Shown here piece by piece: positions 22,501-33,905 of a DNA stretch of 64,000 nt. The position numbers and the translations under genes were made by a program. Numbering within the stretch: position 1 is the first letter of the stretch; each line of letters starts with the position of its first letter. Origin of the DNA: Prochilodus magdalenae (taxonomy: Eukaryota; Chordata; Actinopteri; Characiformes; Prochilodontidae); assembly GCA_024036415.1 (NCBI GenBank), contig JAMWET010001354.1, forward strand, positions 192,001-256,000. The letters are read 5' to 3'. The notes under the pieces are model-generated. The model had not been told where the DNA came from and did not search any database. It saw only the letters and a list, made by a program, of their open reading frames with translations.

Positions 22501-25220
22501 ATTCCCTTTACTAGCTACTGGCTTTCCATCTGGGCATCAGCCCAAAGTAAATTAAAGTTGTTCCTTGCTATGAAACTCTCAGTGTAGGACGATCAGATTA
22601 CCCGGCAAACACTGATACAATCACACCGCATGGGTGCATTATAAAATTCTGACTGCTATATTTATTTTAAGCTGTACTTTTCTGGACACAAGGAAGCTTC
22701 CGAGAGCTCCTTAGAAATATGGCTACTCTGCTACTCTCCGGAACTGGCAAATTAGGGGACCCTGGACAGTTAGAGCCACAGAGACAGTTGAGAGGCAGGA
22801 AGTGACCGTGTCCTACTGCTCCTCGTTCTGGAGAATTGGCTCAGTTAACAAAATCAATACGGGTGTGCGTGTGAAACCAGGCCTGCTGCAGGTGAGGCCT
22901 CTGTCCCTTGGTGTAAAGACGCACGCACATCAATTATTGAAGTGCCCAGTGCTCTGGCAGGTCAAAGGTCAGGCACCAGGACGCAGTGGCACTCAGTGCA
23001 CTTCTGGAAGATCCTTAGGAGAACCTGAAGGAAAAGAATCATGACCTGGATCATATTTACAGCGTTATACTTCAGTGAACCATTCGTAAGCATGAGGTTG
23101 GGATCACCTAGATATCGATATGTAAATGATGAACCAGCATGGCAAAATGCCAAATGTTTTTGCAGAGCACATGTAGGAGAATCTGAATTTCCACAAAAAC
23201 ATGAAAGGCCGTTGTTTTCTGCAGTTTTGTTTTCTTGAATATTGTGCTTTATTTTTGTCTAGCAACTATTGCAAAATACTATTTACCAAAAACTGTCATA
23301 ATTAATTAATTTCCAACTTATTTAAAACTATTGCAACAGTTGCATTTGTCTGAACTTCAAGTTTCACCAATAAAGCATCAGATGATGGTGTTGAACTATA
23401 TAATGATCAAGCAATTAATTTGACTTAAGTTCAAGCAGCCAATCAAAATGCAGATAACATATCAGGTGATCATGTTAAACTCCATGTAATAAAACAATTC
23501 ATTTAATTAAGCTGCTGTTTGGACTGGAGAATAAAGAGTACATGTTGAAACTTCAGCAGTGTTGACATACAACAAAGCATGGCAGTTCGATACACCAAAG
23601 CTCTAAGATCAAGCTAGGCTTCCAGGCGTCTTGTGACTATGTGTCTCAGATTGCACTTATAAAAAGGGTGGATTGCAAAACTAGCTTGAGATGAGCAATA
23701 TATAAATCAAGGTTATATCCGTCCAGAGGTCTAACTCTCTATGGCCACATAAGATTCTGAATCTTTTATCTGATTTGGTGGTTGGCTGCGATATCTCACT
23801 TTCAAGACCAAACCAATGACCATGCACCTGTCCCCACAAGCCCAAGGTGTAGTTTACCCTGCACATGATCTGCACTGATCTCAAACAGGGTTTCCTATGA
23901 CGAAAGCCAAGGCTGACTGGGTGCTTTATGGCAGGCCAGAGCTCAGGTTAAGGGTAGATTCCCTCTCTTGTCCACATTAATGTTGCATACAGGCTGGGGC
24001 TTGTGCCGACATGAGACAGGGAAGGGGAAAAAAACAAACAAAGCACGTATGGACACTTTGGTTTGCTTATGCCCATGACTCCACTGCAACAAGGAGGCCA
24101 TGCCACACTACAGCTAATCGATCACTCGTTACAACATTTGCACTCTGAACCTGGCTTCCTGCGTCCCTGCTTTCCAACCGGAGGAGCTTGATTTTATAAA
24201 CCATGGGTCAAGGTGTTGCTTTACTTGTGATCCAACAGTGGACACAAAGAGCTTCCACTGGTATGGTTGAAATGGGACACATTTTGCCTGGAGACCCCCC
24301 TCCCCCCTCTCTAACACATATACATATACCCCAGCTCTCACCAGCCCACAGCCTAGACCAGCCCAGGCTGGTCCCGAGCTCTGGGTCCATTAAAGGGACG
24401 GCTGATGCGTGTAGCGTTAAAGGGGAAGGCAGCCCAGTTGCAGGCCCCATGTCTGGGCCAGGGCTGCTTCATGAAATATTGAATGGCCGTGTCCCTTCTA
24501 GGAGCTGGCTCGCTCATTCTTGGTGGAGGGAGGGTGATTAATATTTTAGACTGCAATCTCCTGCTTGACAAACTCTCCCACATGATTGGGTAAGAGCGCC
24601 TCGCTTCCCCTCGCTCCGCTTCTCGCCGCCTACCCCACCACCATCCTCTCTCCCTTCGTTTCGGGTTTTTTTTTTTTTTTTCCTTTTTAACCAAATTTCA
24701 TTTATGGGGAAATTAATTACGCCCGGTGATTTTGGCTACCCAGACCCTTCAACCTCCACACTCATGGGGCCTCCCTGGAGCCCTGGTGGTCCCAGTGAAT
24801 GAAGTAGCATCCATTTTTTATGAAGAGCAGGTTATCCTATTTAGTCAGATTAAAACAGTCAGTGAGGAGATGGTTCCGAGGAAACAAGCAAAGCACGAAA
24901 ACACAGCCTTTCAGGTTCTCCTTCTTTTCTACCCCTCTATCCTCATCTAAGTTATCCAGCTTATGGGCCTTTAACATACAACATAAAGAGACATATTTAT
25001 CCCAGTCACACGGTACCGCTACTGAGGCAGTGAACTAGGCTTCCGTTCCCTGGTCCTCCCTTTGTTCTCCCACTCAATATTTCATAAGAGTCTAATAGCA
25101 TTTATATACAAGAAAAATACGGAACGATTTAATTACACTTCCCAGATTGCATGAATTATTTGCACATGTGTTGTATTTACATGTAGTTTGACATTATTTA
25201 AAGAAGTATAAGCCTGTATA
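22501..25220. other. Single-copy DNA with candidate conserved element near 24.06-24.75 kb
   Basis: No gene or interspersed repeat recognised over 2.7 kb. The block 24060-24750 has complex sequence with TGAAATATTGAATGG, GATTAATATTTTAGACTG and GGGAAATTAATTACG, plus C-runs (24294-24310) and a T-run (24667-24681). ORFs overlap on both strands without domains. A developmental enhancer is a plausible reading but is unproven. Confidence 0.45.
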
Positions 25221-25420
25221 TTCATTTATTTATTCCTCCATTCATCTTCTAAACTACTTATCCTACTGGGTTGCGGGTGGTGCTATAGCCTATCCCAGCA
25301 CTCACTGGGTGGAGAGCAGGAAACAGGCCGCAGGGCCTAACCTGTATATCTTAATCACAATCTGAGCATGCACTGTACACCAACATACACACCAACAGAG
25401 ATGCATCGAAAGGCCTGCAA
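25221..25420 (-). mobile_element. tRNA-derived SINE (second type), fragment with deletions
   Basis: TTCATCTTCTAAACTACTTA, TCCTACTGGG and CTATAGCCTATCCCAGCAC match the SINE at 45651-45970. The match then breaks up but resumes at CTAACCTGTATATCTT. The tRNA-like head is not preserved. Confidence 0.65.
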
Positions 25421-26335
25421 CCACAAACCTTCGGCTGAAAATGTTCAAAAATGCCATTTTTCGTTCACAGCTGACCAACAAAACAGGAAACATTAAATAG
25501 GAAAAAAGGTCCAAGTCAAAAAAAGACTATTAGAAATTAATTTAATAGAAATACAAGTTAGCAGGAGTAGTTTTAAAAGTGTTTCCTTTGTTCTGTCGCA
25601 CAGTCAGTACAGACTGTTCAAACAGTTTGAGGTAATATCAGCAGTGTGAAGCAGTTTAAGGCTTCCATACAGGGCTTTGCTAAGTGTTGCTAGGTCATAT
25701 GTTCTTTAGCCCACCCAAATAAATGTACAATATTCAAAGCACCAACAGTTTGCCCTCACTCATCATTCATTATTCATTATTTAGCTATGCCATCATGTAT
25801 CCGAATTCATAGTATTTATTGTAATGTAGCGTGTAAACCCACTGCTGCCAATAACACTACTCGAGAGGAGACTACAGTCCTGCTGTTTAGCTTTGTGGAA
25901 AACTGTAAACCCCAGCTCGGTCAATCATATCAGACTTTATAAGCTGTAAGCCGATCAAGTCATGGCTGTAAAGGAGCTAGCTATTTCTACAAAGGCTAAC
26001 GGAGATTGGCAAATGCTGAATGCTGTGATGGGACTGTGTGATTACATGCTAATCATATGCTAACACACTGGCAAGAGGCATTAAAGCACAGCAATGGTTC
26101 TACTTTTTAGAAAATGATATGATATAGATGTAGGTACAACAACACTGGTATTGTTTTATACAACCTTTAGCCTGAGTGTGGAGACCTTTGACTTTTGGTG
26201 CTGTGGGGGTGGAATCTCGTGGTGGTCTGTCGGTCCAGAACTTGAATATGCTGGATAAGGTAACAAAAACGGGTAAGAAAATGACTGGATCTAATGTTAA
26301 AAGCATTTCGCAGCTCTCAGAGCAGTACACCAACA
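25421..26335. other. AT-rich non-coding DNA
   Basis: No gene and no classified repeat recognised. The last part (26100-26335) lies 3' of the RPLP2 pseudogene and shows no poly(A) tract. Confidence 0.45.
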
Positions 26336-26664
26336 ACCTTGCTCTGAGGATACCGGACTATCCATCCCATCCACCTCCTTCTTCTCCTCTGCCATTGCTG
26401 TGAATGCTTCAACTCCTCCGACAGAAGGTACAGCAAAGGTGGCCACAGTCATGGTGCTACCAGCTGGCTTGCTGGCCAGTTTAGCCTAGCCTTGGGCAAA
26501 CACATCCCCAACTTTCTAGCCACTGGGTTCTGACACCACCTTGCCCATGCAAGTTTCATTAGTCCCAATTCCAACACTCTCCAGGATCTTCTTGATGTAG
26601 CTGGCACTGGGGTTCTCCTTGCCTCCATGACTGGCAAACCAAGTAAGCAACAATGTAACGCAAT
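26336..26664 (-). pseudogene. rplp2: Processed pseudogene of 60S acidic ribosomal protein P2
   Basis: Minus-strand translation matches P2 in order: RYIVAYLV at the start (26662-26640), then after a frameshift SASYIKKILESVGI, KVVSEPSG, DVFAQG, AKLASKPAG and an acidic/basic EEKKE stretch. The functional protein is about 115 residues; it forms the ribosomal stalk with P1 and P0 and recruits GTPase factors. Here the start codon is ATTG, there are stops after EPSG and after FAQG, and the C-terminal DDDMGFGLFD is missing. The coding sequence is continuous without introns, so it is a retrocopy. Its 5' end is fused directly to a truncated Tc1-A element. Confidence 0.85.
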
Positions 26665-27043
26665 ATTCTTCTTGCAGGATAGTGGCCAGGTCACTACGTG
26701 ATGCTGGTGGAGGTTCGTCCTTCTTGGTGGTATGCTGACATTACCCTGGATACCGTGGCTCTTGATACATCACAAAGACTTGCTGTTTTGGTCACAGATG
26801 CACCAGCAAGACGTGCACCAACAATGTGTCCTCTTTTGAACTCTGGTATGTCACCCATAATGTTGTGTGCATTGCAATATTTTGAGCAGAACTGAGCTCT
26901 TACCTGCTAACTGAACCTTCACACTCTGCTCTTACTGGTGCAATGTGCAATTAATGAAGATTGGCCACCAGGCTGGTCCAATTTAGCCATGAGACCCCCC
27001 ACACTAAAATGACAGGTGTTCCAGTTTCATTGTCCAACCCCTG
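26664..27043 (-). mobile_element. Tc1-A copy, truncated at one end
   Basis: The right end is intact (GTCCAACCCCTG at 27043, then TA). The left about 155 bp, holding the other terminal repeat and C-terminal tail, is missing; the sequence starts at ATTCTTCTTGCAGG beside the RPLP2 pseudogene. The HTH ORF is intact. Confidence 0.9.
26694..26858 (-). CDS. HTH-only ORF of Tc1-A transposase (54 codons)
   Basis: ATG at 26858, TAG at 26694. It has the same 54 residues as the other copies, with H at residue 11, R at 33 and A at 42, which looks closest to a consensus. It contains the helix-turn-helix but nothing catalytic. Confidence 0.6.
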   Translation of the reverse strand: MGDIPEFKRGHIVGARLAGASVTKTASLCDVSRATVSRVMSAYHQEGRTSTSIT

Positions 27044-27045
27044 TA

Positions 27046-28015
27046 GATTGGATCTGTCAATTAGCTTTAAATGGTTGTGCCCCTTTGTCATGGATGTCTT
27101 AACATTCTGATGTTTGGTGTTATTTACTGTTGTTTGTGTTTTAATATTAATGTGGCTTGTTGGTTTGTGAGACCATTTCCCTTCAGGACAGTAAAGGTTC
27201 TCATCCCGAAGATGGTGATGTGTCACTTCTGTAAGAGAGCAGACCGCTCTCCTGATGAGAGCCAGTCAGATGAGAAGATTCTTGCCAGTTAAAATGAAAT
27301 GACTGAACAGACTGATCCCTCATTAGGTACAGTGTTCTTATGAATCTGACTTTAATATTAACAAAAGGCAATTGAAAGGCAAGGAGAGGGAGAGAAAGAA
27401 GCAGGCCCGATCAGGTATTAGTCTATAGCCCGGGTATCTGAGTAACAGGTTTTAAGAGAGAGGAGACGGGACTGTTTGACTTTAGCACTGTTGCTTGATC
27501 TGTGGCTGGTGTGAGTGGATTGATAGATTTTGGAGTCATAAAAGACCCCCCTTAATCTCTAGTGGTCCCCCTGCTCAGTAACAAAAGCATACAACATCCA
27601 GCACTGATCTGATCCACTGAACATCTATCCACAGGTCTGATTCCACTTGAGAATCCACTCATGCCCAGCTGTTAAAAAACACCAAAATAAAGTGTTCAGA
27701 TTTCTGAAATGGAAACCGGGGACATTTACAGTTTGGCAGTCCAACATCCAATGTTTATGTCTATGTCTATGAAACAAAACTGGGAAGCTCCAGTTTTATG
27801 TATGTGGATCACAGTAACTGTAGTAGTGTTGTAAACTACAGTAAAGACAGACTACTAAGACTGGTGTCACATCTGCTGGTTCTCCTCTCACCTCTCATCT
27901 CCTGGACTCCATTTCCCCTATCCCACCACCCGATGACCTCACTGTCACATGTCCACAATCCTCCACTCCCATTCCTTTTTCTAGATCCTCCTCCCTGGAA
28001 TACTAATCTCACACA
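27046..28015. other. Non-coding DNA
   Basis: No gene or classified repeat recognised. ORFs on both strands around 27800-28030 have no domain. Confidence 0.45.
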
Positions 28016-28017
28016 AA

Positions 28018-28170
28018 TGTACAGCATTTAGCTGATGCTCTTATCCAGAGCGACACACAAGGTTAATCATATTACAGGTAGGCCAATGTAATGTTAGTTA
28101 GAGTCTTGTTATAGTCTTGCCCAAGGACTCCTAGCTCAGTGACTAGTGGTGTTATCCGTTGTGCCACACC
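28018..28170 (-). mobile_element. tRNA-derived SINE with L2-type tail
   Basis: GCATTTAGCTGATGCTCTTA, TCCAGAGCGACACACAAGG, then TTACAGGTAGGCCAATGTAA and TGCCCAAGGACTC. It ends in GTTATCCGTTGTGCCACACC, the reverse of the A-box region. The central B-box part is deleted. Confidence 0.8.
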
Positions 28171-28500
28171 TGTTCCTCATTTAGTCTGTTTGTATAAATG
28201 CCCCCCTCTCAAATGGACCCATTGTGAGGCCTTCCCACTCTGTCTGTACTGTGTGGTTCTCTCTGTGACTACTCTTGTTTGCTAATCTGTTTTTTTACTT
28301 CATTCTGATTCTCTGATTTACTTATTTGCCCTTTTGGTACTTTTGCTAATTTAGTACTTTTGAGTGTTGCCAGTTGCCCCACTCTGACTCTGTCTTGCCC
28401 TTTTGTTATGTCTGCTCTTGTTTCTGTTGTGTCTGACTACAAATCTGTTAAATAACCCTCGCCTTGATTTTAGCACAGCGCTCCTCAAAATCTGTTTATC
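28171..28500 (+). mobile_element. Possible LTR remnant
   Basis: A TATAAATG motif near 28193, a pyrimidine-rich middle, and TTAAATAACCCTCGCC near 28448 resemble the promoter and polyadenylation parts of a fish LTR. Termini and target duplication were not found. Low confidence. Confidence 0.3.
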
Positions 28501-28642
28501 CATTAACACAACTGGGTACTAAGTAAGTAAATTAGCATGTTAAACCATACCATAAAAGCATTCAGTAGCTACCATGATGAGTGAATACAGTCAGTAAATA
28601 AAAAGGTCTACTGGTGTAGGCAGGGGTGAGGCAGAAATCCAC

Positions 28643-28755
28643 TCATCTTCAAAGTAATAGTTGCACAAATAGTTACACCCAGAAGGAATCAACTGACAGG
28701 AATGAAACTTGATAGGTAGGTTTGACATGGTGAGACATGTGAGATCATAGGGTGC
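28643..28755 (+). mobile_element. Tc1-B 5' end fragment
   Basis: ACTCATCTTCAAAGTAATAG, TTGCACAAATAGTTACACCC, then GAATGAAACTTGATAGGTAG. It belongs to the subfamily with the GCACAAATAG insert and stops after about 110 bp. Confidence 0.75.
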
Positions 28756-28841
28756 TCTGTGTGATTCAACTCTAAACGTTCAAACAGTCTAAGCAATCCC
28801 AATTGCGGCACAATCCTAAAGATTAGCAATTCACTCTACTT

Positions 28842-29283
28842 GCTATAAAAATACTTGCTTGTAAGTAATATTTTGTCCAGTACCTTACAGTTCATTAATA
28901 AATGTCAATTAATAAACATAAAAAATGAGTTATTTAGTGATAATAATAATAATAATTCTAAAAATATATTATTTAATCATGCTTTTAAAAATCATGCTAT
29001 AAAAATACTTGCTTATCAGTTACATTTTTTCCAGTACCTTACAGTTTCATTAATAAAGGACAATTAATAAACATTAAAAATGAGTTATTTAGTGATAATA
29101 ATCAGAATAATTCTAAAAATATATTATTTAATCATGCTTTTAAAAATCATGCTATAAAAATACTTGCTTATCAGTTACATTTTTTCCAGTACCTTACAGT
29201 TTCATTAATAAAGGACAATTAATAAACATTAAAAATGAGTTATTTAGTGATAATAATAAGAATAATTCTAAAAATCATGCTTT
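28842..29283. repeat. AT-rich tandem repeat, ~155-bp unit, about 2.8 copies
   Basis: GCTATAAAAATACTTGCTT recurs at 28842, 28995 and 29151. Each unit contains CCAGTACCTTACAG, CAATTAATAAACAT and GAGTTATTTAGTGATAATAA. The second and third units are nearly identical. Confidence 0.92.
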
Positions 29284-30954
29284 TTCATTCAGGCATTGGA
29301 GTAAAATACAATTTGTCTTATCTTACTCTTAAGAACTCATTCATTTAAAAATACTGGAAAACAAAAATTATGCAGTAGTTTCAGCCCAACAACTACTAAC
29401 AATGCATAACCCAAACTGAAGGAACCACAGGCAGAAATGGGGTTCTGTGGCTACTGTAAAAACCGGGTCATGTAACTTGAACAACAAGGAACAGCTTTGA
29501 CTGTAAAGTGTTAGATCACATCAAATGTCAGACAGGATCATCAGCTCCTCTTCTAAATAAAGAGACAGCAGAGGTAAGCAGTCACACACGCATACAAGGA
29601 AAAGCATTTCCCCCTCTGCACCCTGAGTGGCTAAACCAAATGGTACTGACATAAGCACGGCGGCGAGTCTCACAGTAAGTCCTAAATGGGGCCGCAGGCG
29701 GGGTTCCAGTGGACAGACGTCTCACCTAGAGGCCCTGCCATGCCAGGACAGTACCTGGCGTCCCGCTGCGACAGTCTGCTAAATGATGCAGGAGCTACCA
29801 GACAGTCCTCTTACATGGAAAGACCAATGGCACGTAAAAACAAGCGGGCAGGATGAACATTCGTCTACTCAGCAGGGCCAGGACTGGGGCCAAGGGAGGC
29901 TTTAAGCTCAACCACAGTGAAGTTTATTCATCGCAGATTTAGAGAGAGTTGTGGAGGGGGGCTTGAGATAGAAAGATAGAGAGAGAGAGTGATAAAGAAC
30001 AGTCTGATTTCACCTCCCAAAAGATGAGATGGAAGCTCTAAATAAACATAAACACATTCCCAAATGCCTCAAACTCTAGAGTTTCCACACATCTGATGTA
30101 ACTTTCCACACCCAAGCGTAGACCTTCATTGAGGCACGCAAAATCATGGCACTGAGAAAGCCTGCATGCCTAGCACAGCGGTACGGCGCAAACAGACACG
30201 CAAACACGCGTGCGGGCGCTTGCGCAGCAGTGCAGTACATTTCGTAACATCCGTGCTTTAAAGGACAAGGCCACGGGGAGAGTCAGTGAGCGAGAATCGA
30301 TGAGAAAGCTGTGTCTCTGTCAGGGAGGTGAGGCTCCTCGCTAAAAGGGGCAGAAGAAACAGGCAGTCAGGCAGAAAGACAGCAGCGTTCCTGCTGATCC
30401 ACATACACACGCACCCCTAGACCCCCCACACACAATCAAAACACCAAAGTGTGGATCACTATTTCAAATTTCATGCTATTTGAAGCTGCACTATGTAAGA
30501 TTTTCAGGCAACACTGAAAGAAGTAGCAGTGCTGAGGCAGGGGCAGCAATAACACGATGAAATATGGCGTGTATGCGCTGCTGTGAGTCACTCTGTAAAG
30601 CCTGAATTAGTCATTTTAGGGTGCTTTAACCTGGTTTGGTGGCAACCTATCAAACTCTTTTGTTTTGTTCATTTTGACAGGTGTGAACACTCCACCAACA
30701 CCTCAAACAACACCTCATGCTCAGGTGCATGATAAACAATTGAACTGCAGGCTGGCAAAAAACGGGGAGCCTCGTTCCACCTAGAGTTGCAGTCGAAATG
30801 AGGGTTTTAGCTTTTTGTAACAAACCAACCAAACATAACTGTTTAAATAGATCAGCACAACTAATACCAACTATACCAAGCGCTTTCTCAAGTCCAACTT
30901 TATATGCCTACTACAGTCTCAAAATTATTTAACCTCTTCATAACAACTGTCTCT
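29284..30954. other. Single-copy DNA, no gene seen
   Basis: The segment 29560-30420 is GC-balanced and without recognised repeats, so it is a candidate conserved block. A short (GA)n stretch lies at about 29965-29992. Confidence 0.4.
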
Positions 30955-31795
30955 AGCATTGGTAGTGCAACCTTTTGCTATTACAACCCCTGAAAACCAA
31001 GGCCTAGCCAGACACCAGCTTCTGGCAGCGTTCCTGAGCAATCGTAGCCCATTCCACATTTTTAATGACTTCCAGTTCACTAATATTCTTGGGCTTGCAT
31101 GGTGCAGCCACCTTCTTAAAATCACACCAAATATTTTCCATTGACTCCAAGTCTCATGGCCACTCAGAACTTCTCCTGAAACCAAGCTTTGGAGAATTTT
31201 GAGGTATGCATCAAGCTTTACTGGTAGCCCCTGATCTTCCACTGAAGCCAATTCCTCCTTTGTAATGTACTCCAGTTCACTAATATTCTTGTGTTTGCAC
31301 TGTGCAGTTGTCCTCTTCTAGTCTTACCAATATAACTTTATAAATTCAAGTCTGGCGATCGTGATCGTGATCGCGACTGCTTCTTCTGAAATTAAAATTT
31401 GGTGGATTTTAGGGTGTGCAGCAAGATTTTGTGGCAGTCCCTGTCCTGCCATTGAAGCCCATTTCTCATTGGCAATGACCTCCAGTTCACTAATATTGTT
31501 GAGCGTGTGTGATGCAACCGTCTTCTTCAAACCCCACCAAAGATTTTTTATTGGGATCAAGCAAGGTTACTGTGATGGCCACTCTAGAGTCTTCCAAGAC
31601 TTCTTCTGAAACCAAACCTTTGTGGACTTTGCTGGCAGCCCCTGGCCTACCATTGAAGCCCTCAAGTCCAAAGTGATTCCAGTTGACTAATATTCTTGGG
31701 TTTGCGTGGTGCAACGGCCTCCTTCAAATTCCACCCAAGATTTTCAAAGGGGTTCAAATCAGGTGACCATGATGGCCTTCCAGTACTTCCAGTAC
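30955..31795 (-). repeat. Tandem array of Tc1-like transposase C-terminal fragments (~200-bp unit, 4 copies)
   Basis: The anchor CCAGTTCACTAATATT recurs at about 31072, 31272, 31482 and 31677, giving units of 196-210 bp. On the minus strand each unit reads a Tc1 C-terminus: an NPIENLW-like start, GLKKAVA, then NISELEVIANEKWASM and GQGLPQNLA, and SEEVL at the end. The units differ from each other by many substitutions and small indels. The best frame spans 31324-31560. A transposon tail has thus become a tandem repeat. No termini or catalytic aspartates are present. Confidence 0.8.
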
Positions 31796-32790
31796 TGGAC
31801 AGGGGTCAAACAAAGTATTCAAAGAAACAGGGACAACACAACAGTCTGTATTTGCAAAGCTGCAAAGAACACCAATAGGATAAACGGACCTGACAAAATG
31901 GACAGAGCTACAAGGTAAGTGTACCTAATGAATGCTCTTACATACCATCAAAACATACCTTTCTTCACATTCAGCTGTTAACCACTTTAAATGTGTGATG
32001 TTAATAAGTCAATACATTTAGTGGAACCAGCAAAGCAGGCAGCGGTTATCTTCAGGTTTCCCTGCAATTACTTCACAACCAATTACTATACTATGCTTGC
32101 AGAATAGCGAAGTGGTAACAAGCCCTCTAACCAGCTCTGTAAAGTGAATCATAAAAATTAATGAAACAGTGTGAGGATACATTTAACAAATAAGATACTC
32201 AGGTACACGAGGAACCCACATATCCAATACCCAATGGGAACATCATTAAACAAACCACACATGGTCAGTGAATTCACTCAAACAAACTCATCTGAACATG
32301 CTAACAATAAAAACAATAAAAAAGACACAGCTGCACGGACTCCCTGAAGCCCATACTCCATAAATGTTTCCCATGTCTAGGACTTCAGTACCAGAATATA
32401 CCATTAATGCATCTGGCCCTAGGCTCTGCTTGTGAATTATGAATGGGGGGTCTGATATTCCAAGTCCAAGTCTGCTGGCCAAAATGCAGGTCCATGTTTA
32501 GGATAGCACTGAAGCTGAGGATGTAAGGAAATAGGATAAAACGACAGTAGGAAGTATAAGTTAATGCCAATCATAAGACTTGTGTCTACACTGTTGAATG
32601 AATACTGTTCAAATGTCTATAGCAATTTGGAATTCTGTAAAAAGTGAATTGAGAAATATGCCAGATAGCCAGACAAATGTCAATATGAGGTGACAGGAGC
32701 GGCCACATTTCTTCTTAGTCAATAAGCAGCATGAGAAACATTAGAGAGTGCACAATGCAAACAAAAGCGTGATGACCTTCATGAATCCAG
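31796..32790. other. Non-coding DNA
   Basis: No gene or classified repeat recognised. The DNA is AT-rich with short random ORFs. Confidence 0.4.
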
Positions 32791-33215
32791 ACAGTGGCTA
32801 TGAAAATATTTACACACCTGGAAATCCCATATCCATATTTTAGGGGAAAAAATGAAAAAATTTGAAGCAACTTGAGTTCTAGTAAATGAGGACGCATGGT
32901 AAGGACAATGGTTAGAAAGGCAAGCATGTCGCCAAGGATTACAGGGGTCCATTTACAGACAATGGTGGTCACCAGGTCTTACATGCAGATGCCACCTATA
33001 TACCACCCAATGGGGGAGCCTGGAGCATGCCAGGTTGGTATGGCATGAAAAGAAGGATACTCATCCAGAAAACACTTATCCCCACTATTAAGTGTGGTGA
33101 ACGTTCTGTGCTGTTTTTCCAGCGTTCAGCATGGCCATCTCCGTTATCTGACTTTAACTCCAATGAAAACTTAAGGGGCGAGTTGAAAGCTCACTTGTGT
33201 AGTACACAACAATGC
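32791..33215 (+). mobile_element. Decayed Tc1-like transposase remnant
   Basis: ACTCATCCAGAAAACACTTA, CCCCACTATTAAGTGTGG, then CTGTGCTGTTTTTCC and CATGGCCATCTCCGTTATC, GACTTTAACTCCAATGAAAA. These follow the transposase through the GGG-loop, and then jump to WPSLSPDLNSNEN-like residues, followed by GELK. A segment between GCFS and WPS, including the DNDPKH motif, is missing. The left limit is approximate. Confidence 0.65.
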
Positions 33216-33721
33216 TGCACAGTCTATACTCTGAACTTCTCTTAATAGTTTGAGTTCTGTAGGCTAGTACACAAAGTCTTAGCATGCTGCACCGTTTCTT
33301 ACTAACAGGAAGTGATGGAACTTACATCATACCAAGCTGGTCTCTGAAGGTGGAGCTTCAGTGGAGGTTTCTTTTACAAAACACAAACAAATAAGCACAT
33401 TCTTTACTAGAATACATTTATTTTCACAGCACATTTAGAATGATTTAGGTTGAACTTACATTTGTACACCATTTCTGGCCCCACCACCACAACAGCTGCC
33501 ATCGCATCACTGTCTACAATTTTTTTCCCACCATTTTTCAGACGTGAGAAGCTCCTCCCTTTCTGTCTCCCATTGCATTATGTGACAATAATGCCCATCA
33601 TTTTCGTACCCAAAATTTGATTGGTTCTAAGTGTCCATTGTGGATTCTTGTGTATGATCAACTGTGACCATCATAACTGTACTATATTATCACTGTATCT
33701 TCTAAAACTTTAACTTCTCAA
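33216..33721. other. Non-coding DNA
   Basis: No gene or classified repeat recognised. Confidence 0.4.
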
Positions 33722-33905
33722 ACTTTACAGGAAAGGCCAATGGAAACAGCCATTTTTCCCAAGCATTTTTGTTGGTTAATTCATCATGAGACATCCATAT
33801 AGTGTAAACAGCAGCTGATGTTTTCAAATGAACCATAAAAGTAAAATTCGCCACAAATAGGGATACATGTTTTTCATTAGACAGTGACCATATGCATACT
33901 TAAGC
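33722..33905 (+). repeat. Family Y dispersed repeat
   Basis: ACTTTACAGGAAAGGCCAAT, AAGCATTTTTGTTGG, AGTGTAAACAGCAGCTGATG, and ACATGTTTTTCATTAGACAG match the other Y copies. Confidence 0.6.

Noticed and set aside
24129..24694. Overlapping frames of up to 113 codons
   Set aside because: All on mixed strands around C-rich and T-rich runs with no domain; no exon boundaries convincing.
26176..26403. 75-codon plus-strand frame and 26449-26694 minus frame as host genes
   Set aside because: The second is an out-of-frame reading of the RPLP2 retrocopy; the first has no domain and overlaps the pseudogene's 3' end.
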